NCBI GenBank assembly: GCA_902464195.1 | Contig: CABQJB010000111.1 | Span: 1 to 6,767, forward strand | Direction of reading: 5' to 3' | DNA: 6,767 bases | DNA from: an uncultured Megasphaera sp. | GTDB taxonomy: Bacteria > Bacillota > Negativicutes > Veillonellales > Megasphaeraceae | Shown: positions 6,762 to 6,767 of the stretch, piece after piece | Numbering within the stretch: the stretch's first letter is position 1 | Layout of the letters: each line of letters starts with the position of its first letter | Notes under the pieces: model-generated | Told to the model about the DNA's origin: nothing | Seen by the model: the letters and a program-made list of their open reading frames with translations, nothing else | Databases searched by the model: none | Position numbers and translations under genes: made by a program

Positions 6762-6767
6762 CTGTCA

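Overview
The window is a glycolytic gene cluster, all on the + strand: an envelope-type DUF218 gene, then gapA, then gpmI-cggR-pgk-tpiA. The six genes cover five proteins of the lower and triose part of glycolysis and its regulator. No RNA gene, CRISPR array or mobile element was seen.

Organism (inference): CggR and its operator type are hallmarks of Firmicutes. The first gene resembles ElyC, an envelope protein family of diderm bacteria. GapA looks more like the E. coli/eukaryotic type than the Bacillus type, and base composition is close to half G+C. Together this suggests a Negativicutes member (diderm Firmicutes), perhaps Megasphaera-like. I cannot name the species from the sequence.

Layout: positions 1-768 hold an ElyC/YdcF-like membrane protein whose true start may lie off the left edge. 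Positions 769-903 are a compact control region: a CggR-type operator (CGGGAC-N6-TGTC) starts 2 bases after the stop codon, runs into an extended -10 promoter, and is followed by a 17-bp palindrome over the -10/start-point area. gapA (904-1932) is followed by a 201-base intergenic stretch with one AT-closed hairpin and two terminator-like hairpins in series. gpmI, cggR, pgk and tpiA (2134-6714) follow with gaps of 43, 18 and 29 bases and no terminator between them, so they probably form one transcript. A tandem heptamer (GGCTAGT) begins on the last base of the tpiA stop codon and runs nearly to the window end.

How it fits together: TpiA supplies glyceraldehyde-3-phosphate, GapA and Pgk take it to 3-phosphoglycerate, and GpmI makes 2-phosphoglycerate. 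Enolase is not in the window. CggR, encoded inside the operon, probably represses gapA through the operator at 771-810 and is released by fructose-1,6-bisphosphate, as known for B. subtilis CggR. The order differs from the classic cggR-gapA-pgk-tpiA-gpmI-eno: gapA stands apart in its own terminated unit and gpmI sits in front of cggR.

The core genes are ordinary. The less ordinary parts are the regulatory DNA before gapA, the structured gapA-gpmI gap, and the heptamer array after tpiA.
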